DNA of 64,000 bases from Temnothorax longispinosus (taxonomy: Eukaryota > Arthropoda > Insecta > Hymenoptera > Formicidae), in the NCBI RefSeq assembly GCF_030848805.1, contig NC_092364.1:9321770-9385769 (forward strand). Reading direction: 5' to 3'. This document shows positions 22,340 to 32,291 of this stretch, in pieces. Made by a program: the position numbers and the translations under genes. Each line of letters opens with the position of its first letter. Position 1 is the stretch's first letter. A model generated the notes under the pieces. It worked only from the letters and a program-made list of their open reading frames with translations, made no database searches and was not told where the DNA came from.

Positions 22340-23524
22340 TGTTGGGAAGTTAAGTTCCCGCGGGCATGCGCCCACTCAGTCCGAGTGGCGCCATCCGGCG
22401 TCGTGTCGGCTATGATTATCGGGAGTTTGATCGATATCTCGCGATGAATGCCCAGCAAACAAAAAAAGATTGAAAAGAATTAAAACGGGATTGCCAGGAA
22501 TTCAATTAAGGACTTTCCGAATTCCATTCTGTCCAAAAAAGGGATTGAAATAGTTTCAATATCATGGAATTCCTTATTTTGGAAAGAATTTGTCTGTTTT
22601 GAATCCCATCCAATTCCGACACAAAAATATTATACCACTGAATGCCAGGTTAGGGATTGGAAAGTTTCGTGATGAATTCCATTGAATACCATTGATTCCG
22701 TTAACGAAATGAATACCATTGAATGCCAAACTAGGAATTAAAAATTTCCGTATTGAATTCCATTGAATTCCGTCTATTCTGACAATAAAATGAATACCAT
22801 TGAATGCCAGGATAGGGATTGAAAAGTGTCCGTGTTGAACTCTGTGGCGGTACGCGCCACCAATAGTTCACGCCCGCGCAATATCTGCATTACCGGCAGT
22901 TCGCGTCGACGCCGCTAGGCGTCACATCGCCGGGGCATCTTCTCGAGTTCAAAGTTTCGTCTCGACCGCTATGTAAAGGGACCCTCTACGGTGCCTGACA
23001 GATTTTACAAATTTCATTTTCGGGCTAATTGCCCGTCGGCAGTAGTGCGTGTAATGCCCTTAGGCATACACAAAAGCTCACCGACGAACAACGGCGCTTG
23101 GTCGCCCAACGGAGGCGCGAGACGTTTCTTAAACCATCTAATGCCATGCAATTCCATAACCTTTACGGATTCCATAGGATTGGATGGAATTGAAAATTTC
23201 TTTTTTGGATTCCATGGGATTGGACCATCTCATTTCGAATCCCATCTAATTTCATCTAATTCCGCCAAAAAAGGGATTCAAAGGTATTAAAAAATTTTAA
23301 TATCTTTTAATCCTTTTGCGTTTGCTGGGTGTATATCGACGAAAAGGCGACCGTTGCGCTCATCGCAACTTCCGCTCTGCACTGTCCTGTGTAATCACGA
23401 CCGGCGATACACGCGAGCTTTGTAACGTACGCAATAAATATATCTATTCGCAGTGAAGTTAATTAGTGATCTGTCTCTGTTACCGCGATTGATCTCCCAT
23501 CTCGGTCCCGACGTATCCTTATCA
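22340..23524 (+). repeat. Copia-type LTR, split by a TIR element
   Basis: This starts TGTTGGGAAG and ends CCTTATCA, followed at once by a copia-type half-tRNA primer site. AATAAA lies near 23430. The LTR is interrupted by the 879-bp element at 22451-23329, so the LTR itself is about 306 bp. No gag or pol follows: only about 100 bases of leader are recognisable before other sequence. This is the 5' end of an old Ty1/copia copy unrelated to the one at 10812. Confidence 0.7.
22451..23329. mobile_element. 879-bp TIR element (non-autonomous DNA transposon)
   Basis: The termini are CCCAGCAAAC at 22451 and GTTTGCTGGG ending 23329. The inverted similarity extends inward (GATT(A/G)AAA, AATTAAA). Near 22640-22830 a unit of about 63 bp with AATACCATTGAATGCCA is repeated three times. 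An open frame at 22991-23290 has no recognisable domain. A clear target duplication is not evident (perhaps TG). The element sits inside the copia LTR. Confidence 0.7.
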
Positions 23525-23543
23525 GGTTATGGGCCCAGGACGC
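23525..23543 (+). promoter_or_regulatory. copia-type primer-binding site (internal half of initiator Met tRNA)
   Basis: GGTTATGGGCCCAGGACGC differs at one base from the complement of the initiator-Met tRNA anticodon region. Classic copia elements prime from this half-tRNA. It lies directly after the LTR end. Confidence 0.8.
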
Positions 23544-23661
23544 GCGAGGTGCGATTGATCTTGCGATCGAACTTTGAGGGCGAGCGGGTGGTCTGCATGT
23601 TCTACATGCATTTTTCATAACATATCAACAAATTCAGTGCCTTAATTCAATAAAAGAAAAA

Positions 23662-23859
23662 TTGAATCCTGAATTATTTGGATATCGTGAGGTAGACGGA
23701 GCTTTGAAACCGAAATTACCAAATGAATTGATCCCCCCTGTATCTGAGCTTGTTTCTCTTTATACTTGCAAACTATGCTCCTTGTATATTTGCAATAATG
23801 CACCTTGTATATTTTATTGTGGTTGTTCTGCATCAGAAAAATGTGAGAATCCAACTTGA
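23662..23859 (+). pseudogene. Cysteine-rich C-terminal fragment of a transposon-type protein
   Basis: 65 codons ending with a regular cysteine pattern (TCKLCSLYICNNAPCIFYCG, then CSASEKCENPT). It resembles, from memory, the cysteine-rich ends of dispersed arthropod proteins finishing with CxNP. It starts without a proper N-terminus and is followed by the poly(T) end of the minus-strand LINE. Only a remnant; the family is uncertain. Confidence 0.3.
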
Positions 23860-24473
23860 AATTTTTTTTTTTAATAATATGTTTATTACAATCTTAAACA
23901 ATAGCTTAAATAAGTAATATTTCTTACAAGTGTTTATTTGACGTGTGTTGAGTTTTAGATCGTATCTAAGTTCGTAGCAAATAACCAAGTAATAAAAGTC
24001 GCATCACTTAGAGTTATGTTACATAGATATAAAACTATTGTATGACTAAATCGAGTGGTTTTCTGCGCTTAAGCCTTCTTGGATCCCCCTCAGTATCCAG
24101 AAGCTGGAGGGCTTCCGCGTTAATATGTTCATGCAGTCTTTTCTTACGCCTTAGAGCATGTTCCCTCATTATTTCATCTACGTTCCTCAGGTTCAAGTCC
24201 TTGTGAAGATCTTCGTTTTTCTGATACCATCTCGCATTGGTAATTGTACGTATGATTATATTTTGTAAACGTTGTATACGTTGTATTTTGTATACGGTTT
24301 GTATCCGATGTACATCCCCAGATTTGGATGCCGTATTTTCATATTGGTCTTATAATCGTTACATATATTAATCTTTTGTGATATAATTCCAGCTTATACT
24401 TTCTTCCAATTAGCCAATACATTTGTCGGATTTTGAGTCGTATTTGTTCCACTTTTTTCCTAATGTGATGCTT

Positions 24474-26577
24474 TCACGTTAAACGTGTATCTAAATGCAT
24501 ACCTAGGTACTTGGCGGTGTCACTGTGTGGTATTTTTTGACCGTCTATGTATAATGAGTGTCCCGCTTCTACTCGTCGTAGGGTAAACGTGATATGCGTA
24601 GATTTTTGCTGATTGAGTTTGATTTTCCAATCTTGCATCCATTTTACTATTTTATTTATCGCATTTTGAAGATTAACCGTTGCTTCCTTTTGCGAGTTTT
24701 CGACCGCCATGACCACTGTATCATCAGCATAAGTGGCAAGCGTAGTGTTGTTATCTGTTGGTATGTCGGGTGTATAAAATAGATACAGGATAGGTCCTAG
24801 GACACTACCTTGCGGCACTCCTGCCTTTATTTGGTAGTATTCTGACTTAGCATTGCTTTGTATCACTCTAAATCTACGTCCAGATAGGTACAATTCAAGT
24901 AATCTGCAAAAATTGCCTAGTAATGATCTACTTAACTTGCATACCAGTTCCTCGTGTCAAACTTTGTCGAAGGCTTGCGCTACGTCCAAGAATGCTGCAG
25001 AGCAGTATTTCTTCTCCTCAAGCGCCTTTTTTATAACTGAGGTTACTCTATGCACTTGATCTACTGTAGAGTGTTTATTGCGAAAACCAAATTGATGATC
25101 AGGAATCATCAACTTTAACAGAGGTTTTAGACGTTTAAGAAGTAATTTTTCAAACAATTTGGATATCGCGGGTAACAGCGATATTGGTCTGTAAGATGCT
25201 ATTTCTTCTTTAGGTTTATCTGGTTTTCTTATCATGATAATCTGAGCTGTTTTGAGACAGTCTGGTACATGCTCGAGTCTTATGCAAGCATTGAACAAAT
25301 ATGTTAGCATTACAATTCCCTTTCTCGACAGTTCTTTAAGTACTTTAGGTGTGATTTCATCAATGCCAGGTGCTTTCTAGGATTTATGTTTTTGTCTATT
25401 TCTTGTGCTATCTCAGTGGGTGTAACATATTTGATTTGTATATTATTATTATAAGTCTTAGTAGGCACTATTTTAGATTGTATATCATGGGGTTGAAACA
25501 CCCTCGACAGGTGGCGAGCAAACAATTCGGCTTTTTCCTCGTCTCTACGCACCCACCTGCCTTGTTCATCTTTGATTGGAGGGATTCTCGTTAAAGGTCT
25601 TTTAAATCTTTTAGTTGCTTTCCACAGAGAGTAATCTGAATCCTTATCGGTAGAGAGGTTCTCCAAGTTTTCAAGTAGTTTTCAAAATTTTTGTTGTTTA
25701 AATATTTTATTAGTCTGTTCAGTTGATTACTAATGCGGTTGAACATATTCTTGTTGTCCGGATTTCTTGACTGGTGCTAAACTCTTCTTGCTTTTCTTCT
25801 TCTCTTAATTAATTCTCTAATCTCTGTTGGGTAGCATATTTCTTGAACTAGGGTGTTTTTAGGAGTCGGTGTTGAACTGCAAGCTGCCATTCGTATTGCT
25901 TCTACAAAGTTTTTCGTCTGTAGATTCAGATCTTCAATGTTTTTGAGCCTCACTTTCAGATGAATTATCTCATCTAATACTTGTCTAAATTTATCCCAGT
26001 CAGTATGCTTGTTAGTAAGCGTATACTTCTTTTCTTTACGTATAACCATACTGCTTATTGTCATCAAGACTGGTACGTGGTCAGATGAGAGATCATCTAC
26101 ATTATCCACCTCTAAGTAGTTATTTGAGATTCCTTTGATAATAAAGAAGTCGATGAGGTTGGGTATCTTTCCTACATCTGTTGGCCAGTACGTTGGTTTG
26201 CGAGATGAGATAAATTCACATTGGCAGATGTTTATTGCTTTTAGTAACTTTCTGCCTTTCGCTGTAGTAAGTCGCGATCTTCATTCCTTGTGTTTTGAGT
26301 TAAAGTCACTTCTGATTACAAAACGCGGCCCTAGTTTGACTAGAATTTCCTCGAACTAGTCTTTTTTAATACTATGCCGAGGTGGGCAGTATGCGGCTGC
26401 TATGTTAAATTCTCTTTTGTTGTGCTTAATTGTAATTATTGTGATCTGTATGTAATCTCTTCTAATTTCCTCTTGTTGGAAATGTTCTATATTGTTTCTA
26501 ATAATAATCGCTGTTCCCGCATGTGCTCGTCCACTGGGATGTATAGTATATATATTCTGTCTTGTTGGGTGTCCCAA
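24474..26577 (-). pseudogene. LINE ORF2 (endonuclease-reverse transcriptase), multiply broken
   Basis: The pieces lie in several frames. 26577-26356 is the endonuclease (SGRAHAGTAIIIRNNI, AAAYCPPRH). 26109-25777 includes SSDHVPVLMTI, the catalytic Asp-His end of the APE domain. 25666-25310 is the linker (IPPIKDEQGRWVRRDEEKA). 25310-24957 is RT fingers and palm (PKEEIASYRPISLLPAISK, HQFGFRNKHST, AAFLDVAQAFDKV). 24893-24474 carries AGVPQGSVLGPILY and the catalytic YADD. At least four frame changes or stops separate these pieces, so no functional protein is possible. Confidence 0.88.
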
Positions 26578-26723
26578 TTTTTTGTTGTACTCGTTGCGTT
26601 ACCGTTGTTTTTGTCTTTAGTATTGATGCCACTTTGTTTTTATAAACTTCACACCCTTTCTAGTTGGCCGTATGGGTTCTTCCACAGTTGGCGCATTTGC
26701 ATGCTTCATTTCTTACACTCTAG

Positions 26724-27737
26724 CTAGTGATGATTTCCACCGCATTTAACACACTTAGCTTGTCTTTGACAGTAGTTTTGTGTATGTCCAAAACCTTGGC
26801 ATCTTTTGCATTGCGGTATGTCTTTCTTTGTCCTTGGCGGTTCTATTTTGATCTTGCAATAAAGCATATTAGTTAAATTATAGACCTCTTTGTTATTTGT
26901 TTTTGTGATTAAGTCAACGTAAAATAGAGGAAGCGCAATCTTTATTTGCTCTTCATTAGTTTTTTTTTTGATAATAACATTTGTTACTTTTATAACTTCA
27001 TGTCCGAGTCTTATTAGTTCCTCCTCAATCTCTTTTGTGTTTGTTGTTGGATGTAGTCCTCTTATAACAATTTTGTATGGTTTAGCTTGCTTACACTGGT
27101 ATGTATGATAGTCGATGTCATGTAAGCTATGATTCTCTTGCTTCTTTATTATTTTTAGTAGGTTTATAATAGCTCGGTAATCATCACTTTTTTCTACATT
27201 AATTTTGATTTCTCCATTTGCAAGCATTTTGAAGCTTGTACCGTTCTCGACTTTTTGCAGTATTGCTTCTTTAAGTATATTAAAGTTATTAACTCCACTG
27301 ATAAATATCGGCGAAAGCATATTCCTTTTCTCATTACTGCTCTTGTCCTTTACCTGTGTATGTTGACTTTGTTGTTCTGGAGATACTTCCGGTGACGTGT
27401 TTGCTTTACGTTTTTTCCTCCCTTTCATTGTTCTTGAACCATCGCCTCCTGTCTCTTTCTCTAAGTCCTCCTCGTCAGTTCCGTATACAACTTGTTTAAT
27501 TTGTTTGTCATGTTGCAGTAATTGAATCATTGTTTCTAACTGACTGATTTTGTCTTTTGCTAGTTTCCATGCATTCCATAGAAACATTTCGTTTTGCGTT
27601 TGTGGTTTATATTCATAAACCTGGGTGTTTGGTTCGTGCAATAAATGGCTCTCTCCAGAATCCTTAGGGCCAACCTCATTTGAGAGTGGATTGTCCAGCT
27701 TTTTTGTCTGGTATACCACCTGGGGTAATATTTCCAT
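26724..27737 (-). pseudogene. LINE ORF1 (gag-like, PRE_C2HC and CCHC knuckles)
   Basis: 337 codons. The first half is polar and coiled-coil-like (WKLAKDKISQLETMIQLLQ), with a basic patch (MKGRKKRKANTSPE). The second half has an RRM/PRE_C2HC-like fold (YKIVIRGLHPTTNTKEIEEE) and two CCHC knuckles (CKRCQGFGHTQNYC and CVKCGGNHH). The frame stops inside the third expected knuckle region, so the C-terminus is lost. The product would bind LINE RNA and chaperone target-primed reverse transcription. Expression is doubtful given the state of ORF2. Confidence 0.8.
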
Positions 27738-27880
27738 TTGTTTTGTTCATTGCATTATCCATCTTGTTGGTATACGGGAGGTATTTTATTTCCCTCCTAC
27801 CCTTCGGCTTGCGCCGACGAGCGTTTCCCTATCCGCCACTTGGGGACGCGCCCAATGGGGGTTTCAAGTTCCCCACACGG

Positions 27881-28550
27881 GACTAAAAAAATTTAGTAAT
27901 TGTATTTATATTTCTATAATTTATATTTCTTTTTTATCTTTTCTTAACGCGAAATGCAAAAATAATGTGTCTGGAATTTCATTTTTCGAGACCCAAAGGT
28001 GAGTACAGATACATGATTGCAACTCAAAATATGCATGCTTCAGTTTTTTGCCCCACCACCCGTTCGCCTCCACCGCCTGTCGCTCTGTTGCTCGTACCTC
28101 CGAAACTACTCGTCGGATTTGAAAAATTTAAACACGTACTTTTTTGTTAGAAAGAGAGGGAAAACTTTTGTTCAACACATTTTTTGTAACTCGCATTGTT
28201 TCTTCTAAAAATGGATTTTTTAACATAAAATTGTTATTAACAAATAACTGCGCGGAGCTAGGTGAAAAAAACCAATAGAATTGATTTTCCCGAAAACATA
28301 AAGAAACACTCTCAAATTGCGGGGACCAGTGACCACGGGGAGGGAGTATTGCGCAAAGACTAAGTCACTTATCGTCTTTTCACGTGTCTACACGCTCCTG
28401 GTTTTCTCGCTCGACGGGCATGGTGAGTCGCCTCTTTTAACTTTCTGATTATTTTTTGTTTTTTCTTTTCCTTTTTAAACTTAATTCTGATAGTTTTTTT
28501 AAGAGTATGCTTTTGTACCAATGCAACACAATCCTCTTAGTAGCTGACAC
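27881..28550. other. Unassigned AT-rich stretch
   Basis: I see no gene, termini or clear repeat between the LINE 5' end and the palindromic transposon. Short open frames here lack any recognisable motif. Confidence 0.4.
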
Positions 28551-28795
28551 TATACAGGGTGATTCAGAACAACCCCGCGTCCTTGTAAAGACGTATTCTT
28601 GAAGTGATTTTAAGACAATTTTTCCTGTACGAAAATTTTGTCCGAAGCTTACTTTTTGAATTACTGGAGAAAATATTTAGCGAATAACGGGGCGCGTACA
28701 GAAGGTAGGCAGGGGCGGCGCAACTCACCGTCCGACGCGGGCGTTAAGTAGGGCGCTCGCTGCGATCAGCTACACTCGCTGATCAAGAGACACGG

Positions 28796-28913
28796 TAGCA
28801 ATTATTGAGATTCGTATTCTTGGGTAAAGATACATAACAGTCTCGCGCCAAGTATAAGCGCATCGCGAGACTGTTATGTATCTTTACGCAAAAATACGAA
28901 TCTCAATAATTGC
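28796..28913. repeat. Perfect ~50-bp-arm hairpin in the left arm (mirror at 33224-33341)
   Basis: AGCAATTATTGAGATTCGTA and AAAGATACATAACAGTCTCG form one arm; the complement follows after a 16-base loop. The copy in the right arm is identical in reverse. It looks like a small foldback element captured before the arms were duplicated. Confidence 0.85.
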
Positions 28914-29119
28914 TTATGCACATACACGGTCCCTCTCTCTCTCACTCACTCACTCACTCAGTCACTCACTCACTTACCTTGTAGAGATTCGATGTCTTCA
29001 TACTGCTGTAGCTTGACGGATGAATAATTTCATCGTGGATCGCACCTCACGTTCTCATGTGACAAATCCACACCGAATAATAAGCCAGAGTTTTTCGATT
29101 TTATAAATGGTCATGACGT

Positions 29120-29328
29120 ATCGTAATAATTTTCAATCGTCGATTAATCGGCAGTGATTAATAGTAATGAATCAATAGATTCGTTTATAAGTCACTCAAA
29201 TGCGCGAGTGAATCCGAGTATGTATCGCGATAAATACTTGGATTTACCCACGCACTTGAGTGACTTATAAACGAATCTATTGATTTATTACTATTAATCA
29301 CTACCGATTAATCGGCGATTGAAAATTA
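29120..29328. repeat. Nested foldback in the left arm (mirror at 32810-33018)
   Basis: ATTAATAGTAATGAATCAAT and GATTCGTTTATAAGTCACTC pair with their complements ending near 29310. A diverged half-copy lies at 29400-29525. The same set is mirrored in the right arm. Confidence 0.8.
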
Positions 29329-29846
29329 TTCGAAGAAAGAACACACGCGTAATCACAATAATCAACCAGAAGTTTTTCGTCTTTTACAAATTGTATCACG
29401 CATCAACACTTTCACGGATTTACTTACGCACTTGATCGATAGAATTCGGCATTTACGAATGAATCTATTGATTCATTATTATTAATTACTACCGGTTAAT
29501 TATTCGGCGATTAAAAATTATTCGAAGAAAGAAACGCGTTACACATACACAGCGCACGTAACCCGAGACGCGGAGACTGTGCTCGATGACAACAATGAGA
29601 CAGGTTATGTTTTTACAGTGAACGGCATCTCTCGTCAAGTCTGACTTATCGGCCTAATGGAAATGACCGGCAGTGGAACGCTACGAGGTATTCGTACTGC
29701 CAAATGAACCGTAGATAATGTCCGTAGGTAATGTCGAATTTTTCTAAATAATTTGCGAACTCGAAGAGAATGTTCCCCGAAAAAAATATTTGGTTGCCCT
29801 GAAAAGGGCAGATTAATTACAATATTTTAGAACACTTTTCTTTATT

Positions 29847-30972
29847 TTATAATAAGTGTTCGAAGTGTCCGCCGTCCATTGTGATGCAAGCTCTCATGCG
29901 TCTCAATAAATTTTCCTGGGTCTTCTCCATAACTTCGTCCTCGATTGACCAAATGGCGTAATGAAGTTTATTATTTAATTCTTCAACGTCCTCGGGAAGC
30001 CGTTTGTAAATTTTTTCCTTGATGTAGCCCCACAAGAAAAAGTCCAGTGGATTGAGGTCTGGCGATCTTGCAGGCCAACGTATCGGGCCATACCGGCCCA
30101 TCCAACGTTCGGGAAAATGCTGATTTAAAAAATTGGTTACTATTCTGGCGTTATGTGGACCAGCACCGTCTTGTTGAAATATAATTTTATTTCTATTTAA
30201 TAACGGTACTTCTTCCAAAAATTCTGGCAGATTTTCGGCCAGAAATTCCACATACAATGCGCCATTTAGTCTTTCTGGAAGAATAACTGGGCCCAATATT
30301 GTTGTACCCATAATTCCAGCCCAGACATTCAGTTTCCAACGAACTTGGTAATTTCTGAGTCGTGTCGTTCGAGGATTCTCGTCGTCCCACACATGCATGT
30401 TGTGTGAGTTGAAAACTCCTTCTCGTGTGAACAGCGATTCATCGCTGAATATTACACGAGAAGGAAATTCTGGATCTTCGTCTACTCTTTGCAGGAAATC
30501 CTCGCAAAATCTCTTCCTCCGATGATAGTCTTCTTGCCGCAAGTGTTGCACGCGGGTGTAATGGTAGTCGTGCTTTTTTTTCTTCTTTGAGTATTCTTTG
30601 GACGGTGGAATAAGACAATTCGTGCTCTCGAGCAATGTCCCGAATACTAGTTTCAGGTTTTTGCTCAACAGCACGAAGGACTGTTTCGACGTTTCGTAAG
30701 TTTCTTGCATCACGATGTCTACCAGTGTCTTTTTTCTTTGGTAAAACGCTTCCAGTTTCATATAATCTTTGAGCTGCTTCAAGTATAACGCTAGGCCTGG
30801 GATGTCTTGCTCGGTTCGGATATAATTCGGCGTATCTTCTCGCAGCAACGTGATATTGCCCCTGACACTCACCGAGTGCCATCAGCATATCGTAATATTC
30901 TTCATTTGTATACGCTGCCATGTCGTTGTGTTCTTTCGCTTCTAATAATCGAGGGATTATTGATGCAAGCAT
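29847..30972 (-). pseudogene. DUF4817-DDE transposase, mirror copy broken by one base
   Basis: This is the reverse-complement twin of 31167-32291, transcribed outward from the centre in the opposite direction. A homopolymer of 8 instead of 7 bases at 30574-30581 shifts the frame after RILKEEKK, between the second HTH and the catalytic domain. The DDE part from HDYHYTRVQ to the end (HFEHLL) is preserved in the next frame. Because only a homopolymer length differs, a sequencing error is possible; if corrected, this copy would be as intact as its twin. Confidence 0.88.
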
Positions 30973-31166
30973 CGATCGTTTCACTTTATTTATACGATCT
31001 TCGCGGGGGGTCGATATCCCCTCCCGCGACCCCGCGACGAATAGCAGGTGTCGCGCGTCGCGTGGGCGCGTGTCGCGTGATTCCGCGACACCTGCTATTC
31101 GTCGCGGGGTCGCGGGAGGGGATATCGACCCCCCGCGAAGATCGTATAAATAAAGTGAAACGATCG
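30973..31166. promoter_or_regulatory. Shared divergent promoter region at the palindrome centre
   Basis: The two transposase ATGs face away from each other across 194 bases. Mirror-image GTATAAATAAAG boxes lie next to each ATG. The centre is GC-rich, and the only non-palindromic part is the 28-bp spacer 31056-31083 (starting CGTCGCGTGGGCGCG). Confidence 0.6.
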
Positions 31167-32291
31167 ATGCTTGCATCAATAATCCCTCGATTATTAGAAG
31201 CGAAAGAACACAACGACATGGCAGCGTATACAAATGAAGAATATTACGATATGCTGATGGCACTCGGTGAGTGTCAGGGGCAATATCACGTTGCTGCGAG
31301 AAGATACGCCGAATTATATCCGAACCGAGCAAGACATCCCAGGCCTAGCGTTATACTTGAAGCAGCTCAAAGATTATATGAAACTGGAAGCGTTTTACCA
31401 AAGAAAAAAGACACTGGTAGACATCGTGATGCAAGAAACTTACGAAACGTCGAAACAGTCCTTCGTGCTGTTGAGCAAAAACCTGAAACTAGTATTCGGG
31501 ACATTGCTCGAGAGCACGAATTGTCTTATTCCACCGTCCAAAGAATACTCAAAGAAGAAAAAAAGCACGACTACCATTACACCCGCGTGCAACACTTGCG
31601 GCAAGAAGACTATCATCGGAGGAAGAGATTTTGCGAGGATTTCCTGCAAAGAGTAGACGAAGATCCAGAATTTCCTTCTCGTGTAATATTCAGCGATGAA
31701 TCGCTGTTCACACGAGAAGGAGTTTTCAACTCACACAACATGCATGTGTGGGACGACGAGAATCCTCGAACGACACGACTCAGAAATTACCAAGTTCGTT
31801 GGAAACTGAATGTCTGGGCTGGAATTATGGGTACAACAATATTGGGCCCAGTTATTCTTCCAGAAAGACTAAATGGCGCATTGTATGTGGAATTTCTGGC
31901 CGAAAATCTGCCAGAATTTTTGGAAGAAGTACCGTTATTAAATAGAAATAAAATTATATTTCAACAAGACGGTGCTGGTCCACATAACGCCAGAATAGTA
32001 ACCAATTTTTTAAATCAGCATTTTCCCGAACGTTGGATGGGCCGGTATGGCCCGATACGTTGGCCTGCAAGATCGCCAGACCTCAATCCACTGGACTTTT
32101 TCTTGTGGGGCTACATCAAGGAAAAAATTTACAAACGGCTTCCCGAGGACGTTGAAGAATTAAATAATAAACTTCATTACGCCATTTGGTCAATCGAGGA
32201 CGAAGTTATGGAGAAGACCCAGGAAAATTTATTGAGACGCATGAGAGCTTGCATCACAATGGACGGCGGACACTTCGAACACTTATTATAA
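31167..32291 (+). CDS. DUF4817-DDE (Tc1/mariner superfamily) transposase, intact copy
   Basis: 374 residues from MLASIIPRLLEAK. I chose this ATG because it follows GTATAAATAAAG by about 15 bases; the frame is open further upstream across the palindrome centre, but that part is the inverted arm. Residues 20-75 form the DUF4817 helix-turn-helix (YTNEEYYDMLMALGECQG, AARRYAELYPNR), and 95-130 a second HTH (SIRDIAREHELSYSTVQRIL). The catalytic acids are D177 (FSDESLF), D268 (FQQDGAGPH) and D305 (RSPDLNPLDFFLWG), with 36 residues between the last two. It would bind the element ends and perform cut-and-paste at TA. No stop or shift is seen, so it is potentially active. Confidence 0.92.
   Translation: MLASIIPRLLEAKEHNDMAAYTNEEYYDMLMALGECQGQYHVAARRYAELYPNRARHPRPSVILEAAQRLYETGSVLPKKKDTGRHRDARNLRNVETVLRAVEQKPETSIRDIAREHELSYSTVQRILKEEKKHDYHYTRVQHLRQEDYHRRKRFCEDFLQRVDEDPEFPSRVIFSDESLFTREGVFNSHNMHVWDDENPRTTRLRNYQVRWKLNVWAGIMGTTILGPVILPERLNGALYVEFLAENLPEFLEEVPLLNRNKIIFQQDGAGPHNARIVTNFLNQHFPERWMGRYGPIRWPARSPDLNPLDFFLWGYIKEKIYKRLPEDVEELNNKLHYAIWSIEDEVMEKTQENLLRRMRACITMDGGHFEHLL

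Larger units (their letters stand above)
23861..27880 (-). mobile_element. Decayed Jockey-type LINE
   Basis: On the minus strand this runs from a GC-rich 5' region (about 27880-27740) through ORF1 with CCHC knuckles and ORF2 with endonuclease and RT. It ends in a poly(A) run (plus-strand T-run, 23860-23873) preceded by AATAAA-like sequence. ORF2 is split by many stops and frameshifts. The domain combination (PRE_C2HC-like ORF1 plus APE endonuclease and YADD RT) fits the Jockey superfamily. Confidence 0.85.

Noticed and set aside
30807..31166. Extra N-terminal 120 codons on the right-arm transposase
   Set aside because: This part reads through the palindrome centre and the inverted twin; the DUF4817 start at 31167 fits the family.
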